Positions 1-8,403 of a stretch of 64,000 bases of DNA are shown here, piece by piece (the first letter of the stretch is position 1; each line of letters opens with the position of its first letter). Position numbers and translations under genes: made by a program. The stretch comes from PNON01 sp963757065 (lineage in GTDB: Bacteria > Chloroflexota > Anaerolineae > Anaerolineales > Anaerolineaceae): assembly GCA_963757065.1 (NCBI GenBank), contig CAVWQC010000005.1, positions 124,001 through 188,000 of the forward strand, read 5' to 3'. The notes under the pieces are model-generated. The model saw only the letters and a list, made by a program, of their open reading frames with translations, searched no databases and was not told the origin of the DNA.

Positions 1-765
1 AATCTTCCAGAAGAGACAATGGCTTTCTTTAGATCTGTTTCGTCTCTTCCACAGAGCACCAACATACTTCTGGTGCTGGATTACGACCCGGCATATTCAG
101 GCGAGATCGAAGTGGCGGCGAATGCTCCCATCAGCTTGATGATGGTCAAGCAGGCAAACCTTTTCACACTTTCTACCGCCCCCACTAATCTTTTCCTGGC
201 AGACAATTTACTCAAGTCAGTTGGCTTGACGAACCCATCCGCTGCAGAGAAATATGTCACCAGGGAAAAGTACCAGGTTCTTGGATATTTACCGGGTGGT
301 CAATCCGGGATGCAAAACCTATTACGAGATTTTAAGGGTAGTCTGCCGGTTGGATTGAATCTGGAAAAGACCATCGAAATGACCAGCCTGTCGGGGATCA
401 AGACTCTGAATGATTTTGACGCGATCATGATCCTTACAGATAACCCTGATACAGCCAGGACATGGGTGGAACAGGTTGGACCCAGCTTAACAAAACCTGC
501 CATTTGGATGGTTGTAAGCAGTCAGGTCATTGCCCTGGTAAGACCCTATGTTCGATCCAATCAGATCGATGGGCTGATCTCAGGGGTGTATGGAGCCGCC
601 TCGTTTGAGCAGATCATTCAACAACCCGGTGCTGCTGCACAGATCTGGAATGGTTACTATACTGCTCTCCTACTATCGATGGTCATGATCATCGCAGGTG
701 GTTTTGTGAATTTTATCGGTTTTTCAATCTTACGCGCCCGCATAAAAAGAGAGAAGCTGCCATGA
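1..765 (+). CDS. Membrane-anchored protein of unknown function (5' partial)
   Basis: The frame is open to the left edge: six codons precede the first ATG at 19, so the true start probably lies outside the window. About 254 residues are visible. Most look like a soluble alpha/beta domain. A single hydrophobic segment near the C terminus (around YYTALLLSMVMIIAGG) is followed by a short basic tail ending RARIKREKLP, which suggests an outside domain held by one C-terminal membrane helix. The stop overlaps the next start as ATGA, so the two genes are probably translationally coupled. I do not recognise the family. The conserved-looking operon with a GlmL-like ATPase suggests a role in an envelope-associated complex; that is inference. 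Confidence 0.6.
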   Translation, partial: NLPEETMAFFRSVSSLPQSTNILLVLDYDPAYSGEIEVAANAPISLMMVKQANLFTLSTAPTNLFLADNLLKSVGLTNPSAAEKYVTREKYQVLGYLPGGQSGMQNLLRDFKGSLPVGLNLEKTIEMTSLSGIKTLNDFDAIMILTDNPDTARTWVEQVGPSLTKPAIWMVVSSQVIALVRPYVRSNQIDGLISGVYGAASFEQIIQQPGAAAQIWNGYYTALLLSMVMIIAGGFVNFIGFSILRARIKREKLP

Positions 766-1421
766 ATACCATGGATTTAATTTGGGCGATAATTGGTTTT
801 GTTCTCTCTTTGCTGATCTTTAGTTATTTGATCGGAGATAATCCCCTGTTCAGATTTGCCGCCAGCCTGTTTATTGGTGTTACAGCTGGATATGCAGCCG
901 TAATTCTTTTATATCAGGTTATCATTCCCAGGCTGATCTATCCCTTCTTGACTGGTACAATAATCGACCGATCTTTTACACTCATTCCATTGGTCTTATC
1001 GGTGCTCCTCTTTTTCAAACCTTCCCGCAATTTATCCTCTTTGGGAAGCATCCCTCTGGCATTGCTTGTGGCAGCAGGAGCAGCTTTTGCCTTGAGTGGA
1101 GCGGTGCTGGGAACAATCCTCCCGCAAAGTCTGGCTACCATTAATTTATTTAGCAATAAACCCGGAGAAAATTTCCTGTTGGAGGGGATTGTTATTTTAT
1201 TAGGCACTGTAACGACTTTGATGTATTTTTACTTTGGTGCTAAGTTTGAAAATGGAAAACCGATCCGTAGAGCAGGTTGGATAGAGTCGATTTCCAAAGT
1301 GGGTCAGGTCTTCCTTTTTGTAACCCTCGGATCAATTTATGCAGGAGTTTATATCACTGCCATCACTGCTCTGGTTGAACGAATGCACTCAATTTGGACT
1401 CTCTTTGGAATGATAAAGTGA
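762..1421 (+). CDS. Polytopic membrane protein of unknown function
   Basis: This 219-residue protein is almost entirely hydrophobic, with about six predicted membrane helices starting at residue 5 (LIWAIIGFVLSLLIFSYLIG) and a last one near residues 185-205. It starts inside the stop codon of the preceding gene (ATGA overlap) and ends 7 bp before the GlmL-like gene, so it belongs to the same operon. There is no catalytic or transport motif I can name. It is a plausible membrane partner of the single-helix protein upstream. Confidence 0.65.
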   Translation: MNTMDLIWAIIGFVLSLLIFSYLIGDNPLFRFAASLFIGVTAGYAAVILLYQVIIPRLIYPFLTGTIIDRSFTLIPLVLSVLLFFKPSRNLSSLGSIPLALLVAAGAAFALSGAVLGTILPQSLATINLFSNKPGENFLLEGIVILLGTVTTLMYFYFGAKFENGKPIRRAGWIESISKVGQVFLFVTLGSIYAGVYITAITALVERMHSIWTLFGMIK

Positions 1422-1428
1422 TCATGCT

Positions 1429-3183
1429 ATGAGCTTTTCTTCAACGGAAATCGAATCTGTCCTGGCAATTGATGTAGGCACTGTCCATACACGGGCATAC
1501 CTATTTGAAATCACTGATGATAAATTTCACTTTATTGCTCAGGGAATAACCCGTACCACAGCTGAAGCGCCAACAAAAGACATTGGCGAGGGGATATTGC
1601 TCGCGATCAAGAATCTGGAAGCGATCACCGAGCGTGTGATCATCGGTCCAGACGGGCGTTTCGTGATCCCATCATTACCAACAGGAGCCGGAGTGGACGG
1701 CATGATCGCTACTATTTCGGTAGGTCCAGAAATAAAAACGATCTGTGCTGGTTTATTAGCCGAGGTTTCATTAGAGAGTGCAGAACATCTGGCGAAAACT
1801 TCATATACCCGGGTGAGTGATCGCCTGTTTATTACAGATCTGCGAAAGCTGGACAATCAGATCGATTCGATTCTCAAGATCATGCCGGATGTGATCATAC
1901 TTGCGGGCGGATCAGAGAACGGCGCAACTCGATCCATTCAAAAAATGTTGGAAACAATTGGGATCACCTGTTCCATTCTGCCACAGGAGAAGCGGCCGGA
2001 AATACTGTTCGCCGGAAATGGAGCGTTAAAGGATAACGTCAAAGCATCCATTGAGGCGTATGCACCGGTAGTATACACTTCCAATATCCGGCCTAACCCT
2101 GAAACCGAAAGAATGGATCCCGCACAACTCTCTCTGGCAGAGATCGTAACCCGGGTAAAGTATCGTCAGATAAGCGGCGCTTATGAATTGAATCAGATGG
2201 TTAGCAACCGCTTAATGCTAACAGCTTCTTCATTTGGCAGGATGATACGATTTCTTGGCAGTGTCTATAACAGCCAGAATGGCGTGCTGGGGATTGATAT
2301 TGGTACATCGAATACGACAGTTGCCATCGGAAAATCTGGTGGATTGACGATGCAGATAGCCCATTGCGGGACAGAAAAAGATAGTTTTATTGAGTCGATG
2401 TTCAAAATTAAACCGCAAGATCTGCAGATGTGGATCAATTATTCACTTTCAGATGAATATATTCAGGAATACCTGATGAATAAGGCAGTATTTCCTGCAA
2501 CTATCCCTACTTCAAATGAAGATCTTGCTGTTGAATACGCACTTGCCCGTTACCGCATTAAGCAGGCAATTATTTCAACCGGGAAGAACTATCCAAATTT
2601 GAACTTGCTTTACAAGGAAGGCTTGAACTCAGGATTTGAACCGGTCATTATGTCTGGAACCACACTGAATGGGTCTCCATCCCTGGCACACAGCTTGATG
2701 ATCATACTGGATGGTTTGCAGCCGATCGGTGTGACTACATTGGTGCTGGATAATAACAACGTTTTACCGGTATTGGGTGCCTGTGGACAACTTGTTCCAG
2801 CTCTTCCGGTGGAAGTGCTGGAAAGCGGGGTTATGCAAAATTTATGCACGGTGATCTCGCCGGTAAGCAATAGAAAACCAGGTACGACAATCCTATATGC
2901 TCATCTTGTCCTGGATACAAATGAAGAGATCGACCTGGAAATCCAGCAGGGAAATCTTACCTTACTACCTCTTCCTCAGGGCCAGACCGCAAAAATGTAC
3001 ATCGAACCAGTCAACAATGCAGATCTTGGTTTGGGTAGTCCCGGTAAAGGGGGAAGCTTCCGCATTTCCGCAGGGATAATGGGTCTTGTTTTTGATGCAC
3101 GCGGAAGGCCGATTGTTACACCCACCGACACATTGGAACGCCAGGAAACGCTGAACCGCTGGTTGCTTTCCCTTAGAGTCTGA
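1429..3183 (+). CDS. GlmL/MutL-like ASKHA-fold protein
   Basis: The 584-residue protein carries two actin/Hsp70-type nucleotide-binding starts: VLAIDVGTVHTRAYL near residue 11 and VLGIDIGTSNTTVAIG near residue 285. Glycine-rich loops of the same fold follow each (VIILAGGSENGA; PVIMSGTTLNG). This two-part arrangement matches the GlmL/MutL family, named for a gene beside glutamate mutase in clostridia and thought to act as a chaperone or activase. No mutase or B12 enzyme gene is nearby here. Its neighbours are membrane and surface proteins, so a mutase role is doubtful; an ATP-driven role in envelope assembly is a guess. It is the third gene of the operon. Confidence 0.75.
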   Translation: MSFSSTEIESVLAIDVGTVHTRAYLFEITDDKFHFIAQGITRTTAEAPTKDIGEGILLAIKNLEAITERVIIGPDGRFVIPSLPTGAGVDGMIATISVGPEIKTICAGLLAEVSLESAEHLAKTSYTRVSDRLFITDLRKLDNQIDSILKIMPDVIILAGGSENGATRSIQKMLETIGITCSILPQEKRPEILFAGNGALKDNVKASIEAYAPVVYTSNIRPNPETERMDPAQLSLAEIVTRVKYRQISGAYELNQMVSNRLMLTASSFGRMIRFLGSVYNSQNGVLGIDIGTSNTTVAIGKSGGLTMQIAHCGTEKDSFIESMFKIKPQDLQMWINYSLSDEYIQEYLMNKAVFPATIPTSNEDLAVEYALARYRIKQAIISTGKNYPNLNLLYKEGLNSGFEPVIMSGTTLNGSPSLAHSLMIILDGLQPIGVTTLVLDNNNVLPVLGACGQLVPALPVEVLESGVMQNLCTVISPVSNRKPGTTILYAHLVLDTNEEIDLEIQQGNLTLLPLPQGQTAKMYIEPVNNADLGLGSPGKGGSFRISAGIMGLVFDARGRPIVTPTDTLERQETLNRWLLSLRV

Positions 3184-3210
3184 TTTTACACGGTATATTT
3201 CTTGCATCAT

Positions 3211-3233
3211 AGTCCTCTTAGGATAAGAGGACT
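3211..3233 (+). promoter_or_regulatory. Perfect 10-bp hairpin abutting a start codon
   Basis: AGTCCTCTTA and TAAGAGGACT form a perfect inverted repeat around a GGA loop, and the next base is the A of the ATG at 3234. The only ribosome-binding-like sequence (AGAGG, 3226-3230) lies in the 3' arm, so folding would hide it. No U-run follows, so it is not a terminator. It could be a translational switch or a protein-binding operator. Confidence 0.5.
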
Positions 3234-4289
3234 ATGTTTGTACCTGTGACCCATTTCTTACCATTAACCAAAATTCGTAGAGAGCGCATTCTTCCAATCC
3301 CGGGGCGAGTGTTGGTGCATACCGGCCAAAAGGTAATGGCGACGGATGTCATCGCTGAGACAAAGTTGGTCAACCAGCATATGCTCCTGGATATTTCGAG
3401 TATTCTCGGAATAAATCCAAAGCAGACCGAAAGAATTCTAAAAGTAAGTGTTAATCAGGTGGTGGCAGAGGGAGATATTCTCGCTGGACCAGTTGGCATC
3501 ATACCCAGGTTGGTTCGCGCCCCCCAAAATGGAAGAATTGTACACTTCAACGATGGTCAGCTTCTGTTCGAACTGGAGACCCAACCCTTCCAACTCCGGG
3601 CAGGTATGGAAGGTGTGATTAAAGGCCTTATTGCGGAACGTGGCGCAATCCTTGAAACTACCGGAGCATTAGTTCAGGGAGTTTGGGGAAACGGGCATAT
3701 AGATCAGGGTACTTTGAATGTTCTTGCTCAATCACCAAAAGATGAATTAATACCTGAAATATTGGATACAGAAATGCGCGGAGCGATATTGCTCGGTGGT
3801 CATATCACAAAGTCGGAAACCTTGAAGGCATTACAGCATTTATATGTACGTGGACTTATCCTGGCGAGTATCTCCGCTAACCTTGTTCCACTGGCTGCTC
3901 AGTGTAAGTTTCCCATTGTCGTGTTGGATGGATTCGGACGCATCCCGATGAATTCGATGGCTTTTAAGATCCTCTCCACCAACACTGGTAGAGAGATCGC
4001 TGTCAATGCGAATGGATGGGAGAGATATTCAGATTCCAGGCCGGAAGTGATCATCCCTCTTCCTGCTACCGGTGAAGTGGATATCCCCAAACCCCCGGAA
4101 ATGCTGGCTCCCGGTCAAAAAGTTCGCATCAGTACAAACCTGATTGATGGATCACTTGGCAAGATTATTGCAATTCGTACAGAACAGGCGACATTGAATA
4201 ATGGACTCAGAGTACCAGCCGCAATGATCCACCTGGAAAATGGAGAGAACGCGATCGTTCCGTTGGCAAATTTGGAACAACTTGCTTGA
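3234..4289 (+). CDS. Conserved-looking protein of unknown function, KOW-like C terminus
   Basis: This 351-residue soluble protein has no signal peptide or membrane helix. The N-terminal 110 residues are rich in short beta strands and glycine turns (IPGRVLVHTGQKV; VAEGDILAGPVG; RAPQNGRIVHF), reminiscent of biotinyl/lipoyl-like barrels, but I see no lysine-containing attachment motif. The middle is alpha/beta, and the last 60 residues (LAPGQKVRISTNLIDGSLGKI) look like an SH3/KOW-type barrel. It follows the GlmL-like gene by 50 bp, and a hairpin covers its ribosome site. Function unknown; co-transcription points to the same process as the GlmL-like protein. Confidence 0.6.
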   Translation: MFVPVTHFLPLTKIRRERILPIPGRVLVHTGQKVMATDVIAETKLVNQHMLLDISSILGINPKQTERILKVSVNQVVAEGDILAGPVGIIPRLVRAPQNGRIVHFNDGQLLFELETQPFQLRAGMEGVIKGLIAERGAILETTGALVQGVWGNGHIDQGTLNVLAQSPKDELIPEILDTEMRGAILLGGHITKSETLKALQHLYVRGLILASISANLVPLAAQCKFPIVVLDGFGRIPMNSMAFKILSTNTGREIAVNANGWERYSDSRPEVIIPLPATGEVDIPKPPEMLAPGQKVRISTNLIDGSLGKIIAIRTEQATLNNGLRVPAAMIHLENGENAIVPLANLEQLA

Positions 4290-4308
4290 TAAAAATTGAG
4301 AGGTCACC

Positions 4309-4902
4309 ATGTCTGATTTTGATTATTCACAGTTTGAAGAAACACCACCCCCCGAGAAACAAAATAACCGGACGTTTTTGGTTATAGCCGGAATACTTGG
4401 GGCGGTAATTTTGCTGGCCTTGGTGGCCATGGCTGCTTATGCATTCCTGGTTTTACCAGGTAGAAATTCTCAGCTCGCTGAGAAAGCTGCCATCGCTAAT
4501 GCGGCCAACACAGCCACAGTCATGGCTGCAACCTCATCAGCGTTGACTGCGATGGCGCCTACCAATACACCTTTGCCATTGCCTACCAATACACCTACTC
4601 CTGAACCGACTTTTACGCCGCTTCCGACTGAAGAACCTGCCACAGCCACACCTGAACTGGGAGCTGGCGGTGGATTGACGGAAGATATGGCCATGACAGC
4701 CACCGTCTCAGCATTGTTAACCCAGGCGGCGGGAGGAAAGCCTGAAGCAACAGAAGAAGGTGACCCAACCGTAGCTGCGACAGCATTACCAACGACCGGA
4801 TTTGCTGATGGTATGGGTATCCCATCGATGGTTGGTTTGGGTGTGCTTTTCATCGCATTGATCATGATCACCCGCCAGATTCGTTCGGCGCGGTCCCGCT
4901 AA
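4309..4902 (+). CDS. LPXTG-tailed surface protein with N-terminal membrane anchor
   Basis: The 197-residue protein has an acidic cytoplasmic start, a strong helix at about residues 25-48 (FLVIAGILGAVILLALVAM), an Ala/Thr/Pro-rich linker, then a C-terminal sorting-type signal: LPTTG near residue 162, a hydrophobic segment and a basic end (RQIRSARSR). This is the layout of a sortase substrate. The N-terminal helix has no clear cleavage site, so the protein may be held at both ends or the first helix may be a signal anchor. No sortase gene is in the window. It is the last gene of the operon, 19 bp after the previous stop, and a terminator follows. Confidence 0.65.
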   Translation: MSDFDYSQFEETPPPEKQNNRTFLVIAGILGAVILLALVAMAAYAFLVLPGRNSQLAEKAAIANAANTATVMAATSSALTAMAPTNTPLPLPTNTPTPEPTFTPLPTEEPATATPELGAGGGLTEDMAMTATVSALLTQAAGGKPEATEEGDPTVAATALPTTGFADGMGIPSMVGLGVLFIALIMITRQIRSARSR

Positions 4903-4927
4903 CATTATCCTGGTTATTCTCCTCATG

Positions 4928-4957
4928 CAAAAGGACGGTCTGAGCAGCCGTCCTTTT
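4928..4957 (+). terminator. Rho-independent terminator of the GlmL/LPXTG operon
   Basis: AAAAGGACGG pairs with CCGTCCTTTT across a 9-nt loop, starting 27 bp after the stop of the LPXTG gene. The T-rich 3' arm fits intrinsic termination on the plus strand. Confidence 0.75.
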
Positions 4958-5053
4958 CGCTATTGTACTATCTGTTACTTGTGAGTTTTCATCCATGGAA
5001 TTGGTATGATAATGGGAGGTATAACTCTCCCTTTGTGGATGAGGATACATTAA

Positions 5054-5296
5054 TTATGAAGTAGAGATTTCCCAAATTCTCGGTTGGTTGTGATTGCATC
5101 CGCTTGAAAGTTGACATCCATCGCAGCCTTCACTACCACAATTGGATTCAATCACAAGATTATGAATTAAGCCGCGCCGCTGAAGATCTTCAAGCAAAAC
5201 TTGAGCCATCCGCGGGTCAATGTTCATCTTATGGCTAAGTTCAGCGGGAGATATAGTACCGCTTTTTTGAATGAGTTCCAGCATTTGTTCCAACAT
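5054..5296 (-). CDS. feoC: FeoC-like iron-uptake accessory/regulatory protein
   Basis: About 80 residues. A winged-helix-like N terminus (MLEQMLELIQKSGTISPAEL) is followed by a cysteine cluster (CGSEGCDGCQLSSGC) that fits FeoC-type proteins, which may bind an Fe-S cluster and affect FeoB stability. I chose the ATG at 5296, one base past the feoB stop, with GGGG ahead of it. The longer reading frame to 5341 would run into feoB and adds residues foreign to the family. It is the third gene of the feoABC operon. Confidence 0.75.
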   Translation of the reverse strand: MLEQMLELIQKSGTISPAELSHKMNIDPRMAQVLLEDLQRRGLIHNLVIESNCGSEGCDGCQLSSGCNHNQPRIWEISTS

Positions 5297-5297
5297 T

Positions 5298-7336
5298 TTA
5301 TAACCCCATTGACCTTGCAATTGCATAAACACCTGACGCAACCGCTATGGATAATGACAACATCATGCCAATATTTAAACCGGTCCATTTCCACGAACCA
5401 GTTTCCTGGCGAATGACTGCAACTGTGGCAGCACACGGGATAAAAAGCAGTGAAACTGTGAGGAATGCCAACCCGGTCGCTGCTGAATAGGTGGTGGATA
5501 ACGTCTGAGCTAATCCTATTCCTTGAGCACTGCCGAATAACACGCCCAACGTTGCGATAGAATTTTCTTTGGCCATGAAGCTGGTGAGCAATGCGACTGT
5601 CAATCTCCAATCCATACCCATCCAACGTCCAACAGGTTCCAGGAATTTTCCGACCATTGCCAGGAAGCTGGTTTCAATATTCCCGTTAGGGAGCACTGAT
5701 AATACCCAAACAGCAACCGAAATGCCTAAAATTATTGTGCCAGCTTTTTTAACGAACGAAAGCGATCTCTGCCAGACCATCAATCCGGTCGTGCGCCAGT
5801 TCGGTATGTGGTACAGAGGAAGTTCCATGACAAAAGCAGAGCGTTCACCTTTGAACAGCAGCCTGTTTAATATGATACCGGCAATGATCAAGAGAAAGAG
5901 GGAGAAAATGATCAAGCCCCCACGAGACAAGCACAGCCCGGTTTCCGAAGAAAGCCGGTGTAAGAAATGCGAGGACGGCCATCCTGGCTGTGCATGGGAC
6001 TAATGGAGCCAGGATGATGGTCAACAACCTGGCTTTCCGCGATTCTATGACCCGCGTGCCCATGACTGCCGGCACATTACAGCCAAAACCCAGGAATAAA
6101 GGCAGAAACGATTTGCCGTGTAAACCCATCCAATGCATGAAGTTATCCATCACATAAGCTGCCCTGGCCATGTATCCGATATCTTCAAGCAGACCAAAGG
6201 CTGCAAAGAAGATCATGATGATCGGGATGAATGTCAATACTGAACCTACGCCGCCGATGATCCCGTCCACGACCAGGCCGCGAACCCAAAATGGCGCGGA
6301 GGTGAGCCATGTGCCAATGATGCTGCCAAGCGGTTTTACCAGCTCCGCTCCCAGCCAGTTCTGGATGGGAGAACCGATCGTGAAAGTTAACCAGAAGACC
6401 AGTCCGAGAATGATTCCAAGAATACCTAATCCGGCCACCGGGTGTGTAGCCCAGCGGTCGAGACGATCGGTCATTCCGATCTGCCCGGCACGAGGCCGCT
6501 GTACGGCAGCGCGCATCATGCGCTCGATCCATTCATACCGGCCGGATGCTATTGCCAGGAAGGCGTCTTCGTGCTGCTTTTGGATTTCGGTCACCAAATC
6601 CCAGCGTTCCGGTGGAACGGTCTGCTGAATGAGTTTTACCATTTCAGCATCTCCTTCCAGCAGCTTGAGCGCACTCCAATCCAGCGGATAGGCTTTGGGT
6701 AGAAACCCTTCGATCAACTGGCGGATTTGGTTTTGTACTTCCTTATGATCCGCCCGAATTACCGGTATTCGCCGGTTATCCTGCGAGGTTTCATTCAAGG
6801 TTCTATTCACAACATCCAATAGTCGATGCACACCTTGGGCATGGGTGGCGATCAGTGGAACGACCGGGACACCCAGGGCAGCTTCGAGGATATCCGTATC
6901 AATTTCGATGCCTTCTTGTTTTGCAACATCCATCATATTTAAGTGCAACGACCAATTTTGTGGGTAATGCGATCAGCTCAGAAACCAGATATAAACTGCG
7001 TTCCAGGTTTGCTGCACTTACAACAGCGACAACAATATCCGGCTGTTCTTTGATGATATATTCCCGGGCAATGACCTCTTCTGGTGAGTTGGCGGTGAGA
7101 CTATAGGTTCCGGGCAGGTCGATCAAATGGTATTCTTGATGGCCGCGTTCAAAAAGCCCTTCGCGCTTCTCAACGGTTTTCCCCGGCCAGTTGCCAACAT
7201 GTTGATTTAAACCGGTCAATAAGTTAAACAGGGTGGATTTTCCCATATTAGGCTGGCCAGCCAATGCAATGGTGGCTGTATCCGACCGTGTTTTGATACT
7301 AATTTGGGAATCCATGCTGGAGTGGCAATCGCTCAT
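5298..7336 (-). CDS. feoB: Ferrous iron transporter FeoB (two frameshifts)
   Basis: FeoB is the membrane permease for Fe2+ with an N-terminal G domain. Three consecutive frames together give the whole protein. The first (to 6899) holds G1 GQPNMGKS and G3 DLPG. The second (6948-5845) holds the G4 motif NMMD, the helical domain and the gate region ending GCNVPAVMGTRV. The third (from 5930) holds the remaining helices. One extra base in the run at 6938-6940 (AAA on the coding strand) and one in the run at 5917-5921 (GGGGG) account for both breaks; removing them restores VVALNMMDVAKQEG and VSWGLIIFS. Start overlaps the feoA stop as ATGA. Either sequence errors or a recent pseudogene. Confidence 0.85.
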
Positions 7337-7581
7337 CCCAGGTTCCTCTGCACTTGTATGGCGCGTGCTTCCTGCCGGCCTAAGGCTACCCGCGTCCCCC
7401 GGACAGTGACAACCAGCGGACCGTGGCCATAATTCTGGGTCATAATGATCTCCACCCCGGGAGTAAATCCAAGCGAAGTGAGGCGGCTGGCAATTCCAGT
7501 CCCATACCCCAAATGAATGATGGATGCCCGCTCACCGGCTGCGAGTTCTGCGAGTTGTGTGGTTTGCTGCAAAATGGTCAT
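7333..7581 (-). CDS. feoA: FeoA domain protein
   Basis: FeoA is a small cytoplasmic SH3-like protein needed for FeoB-dependent Fe2+ uptake. The 82-residue protein from the ATG at 7581 has the typical motifs: LAELAAGERASI, GIASRLTSLGFTPG and GPLVVTVRGTRVALGRQEARAI. The open frame extends upstream to 7734, but that part overlaps the divergent regulator gene and is hydrophobic and AT-rich, so the start at 7581 is preferred. First gene of feoABC, coupled to feoB by an ATGA overlap. Confidence 0.88.
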   Translation of the reverse strand: MTILQQTTQLAELAAGERASIIHLGYGTGIASRLTSLGFTPGVEIIMTQNYGHGPLVVTVRGTRVALGRQEARAIQVQRNLG

Positions 7582-7648
7582 AGCAGTGCCTTTCCTTGAC
7601 AGAGAAATCCCACGGAGTATAATAACTAAAGCGACGCTAACAATAAAA

Positions 7649-7662
7649 TTAGCATATACTAA
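7649..7662. promoter_or_regulatory. Candidate DtxR-family operator
   Basis: TTAGCATATACTAA is a near-perfect palindrome in the AT-rich gap between divergent feoA and the DtxR-type regulator. DtxR/MntR sites have TTAG/CTAA-like half-sites, so this is a reasonable metal-box candidate controlling both directions. Prediction only. Confidence 0.4.
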
Positions 7663-7723
7663 TAATAAAAATAGTATAACATATTTAAGCGAATAATCAG
7701 GATGAATTTTTACCGGGAAAACA

Positions 7724-8392
7724 ATGGAAAACAAACTCAGTTCGACGATTGAAGATTACCTGGGCGTGATATACGTTTTGGAGCGTGACAAAGAGCCCAT
7801 CCACGGTGTTCACCTGGCAGAACTATTAGGGGTATCTGCCCCAACTGTGACTAATACATTGAAACGCATGGTCAGGGATGGTCTATTGGAAATGAGCACA
7901 GAGACCGGAACCCACCTGACCGCTGATGGACTGGAACAGGCGAAAACTATTATGCGGCGGCATATGCTTGCCGAATGGATGCTGAGCCGCATGCTTTCCT
8001 GGTCCAAGGTACATAAAGAAGCGCATTTTATGGAACACGCAATTTCCAAAGAAGTGGAAGCCACCCTGATCGATGACTTAAACCAGCCTGAACTTTGCCC
8101 TCATGGTAATCCCCTGCCAGGAAATGAAGCTTTGGTGCAAGATTGGATTGCCTTGACAGACCTGTCAGAAGGGGCACAATGCACAATTCGGAGAGTGCAT
8201 GAGTTAGCTGAAGATACCAGGGATGTTCTTACTTTTCTGGAAGACAACCATATAGAACCCGGAAATAATGTAAAGATTGTTGAGAACTTGCCCTTTAACC
8301 AGACCGTCACCCTGCAGGTGAACGATCGAACTGTTACATTGGGGTATGCTCTGGCAAAATATGTATATGGGGAATTATTAATACCTGTTTAG
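7724..8392 (+). CDS. DtxR-family metal-dependent transcriptional regulator
   Basis: The 222-residue protein has an N-terminal winged helix (residues 5-65, with VSAPTVTNTLKRMVRDGLL), a dimerisation/metal region with the usual His/Glu pattern (HKEAHFMEHAISKEVEATL, near residue 86), and a C-terminal FeoA/SH3-like domain from about residue 150. The CPHGNPLPG segment fits DtxR/IdeR rather than the short MntR type, which suggests iron sensing. It diverges from feoABC across about 140 bp holding a candidate metal box, so it probably represses ferrous uptake when iron is plentiful. Confidence 0.88.
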   Translation: MENKLSSTIEDYLGVIYVLERDKEPIHGVHLAELLGVSAPTVTNTLKRMVRDGLLEMSTETGTHLTADGLEQAKTIMRRHMLAEWMLSRMLSWSKVHKEAHFMEHAISKEVEATLIDDLNQPELCPHGNPLPGNEALVQDWIALTDLSEGAQCTIRRVHELAEDTRDVLTFLEDNHIEPGNNVKIVENLPFNQTVTLQVNDRTVTLGYALAKYVYGELLIPV

Positions 8393-8403
8393 TATTATTA
8401 ATT

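Noticed and set aside
4470..4871. 133-codon minus frame opposite the LPXTG gene
   Set aside because: Low-complexity Ala/Val/Gly mirror of the Thr/Pro linker; no ribosome site.
5014..5031. GGGAG...CTCCC hairpin downstream of feoC
   Set aside because: Five-bp stem with no T run on either strand; likely chance.
5224..5625. 133-codon minus frame overlapping feoB and feoC
   Set aside because: Out-of-frame reading of feoB, whose helices fit the family in the frame at 5298-5930.
8372..8402. AATTATTAATAC...GTATTATTAATT inverted repeat after the DtxR-type gene
   Set aside because: AT-only stem with mismatches and no T run; too weak to call a terminator, though convergent genes make one plausible.
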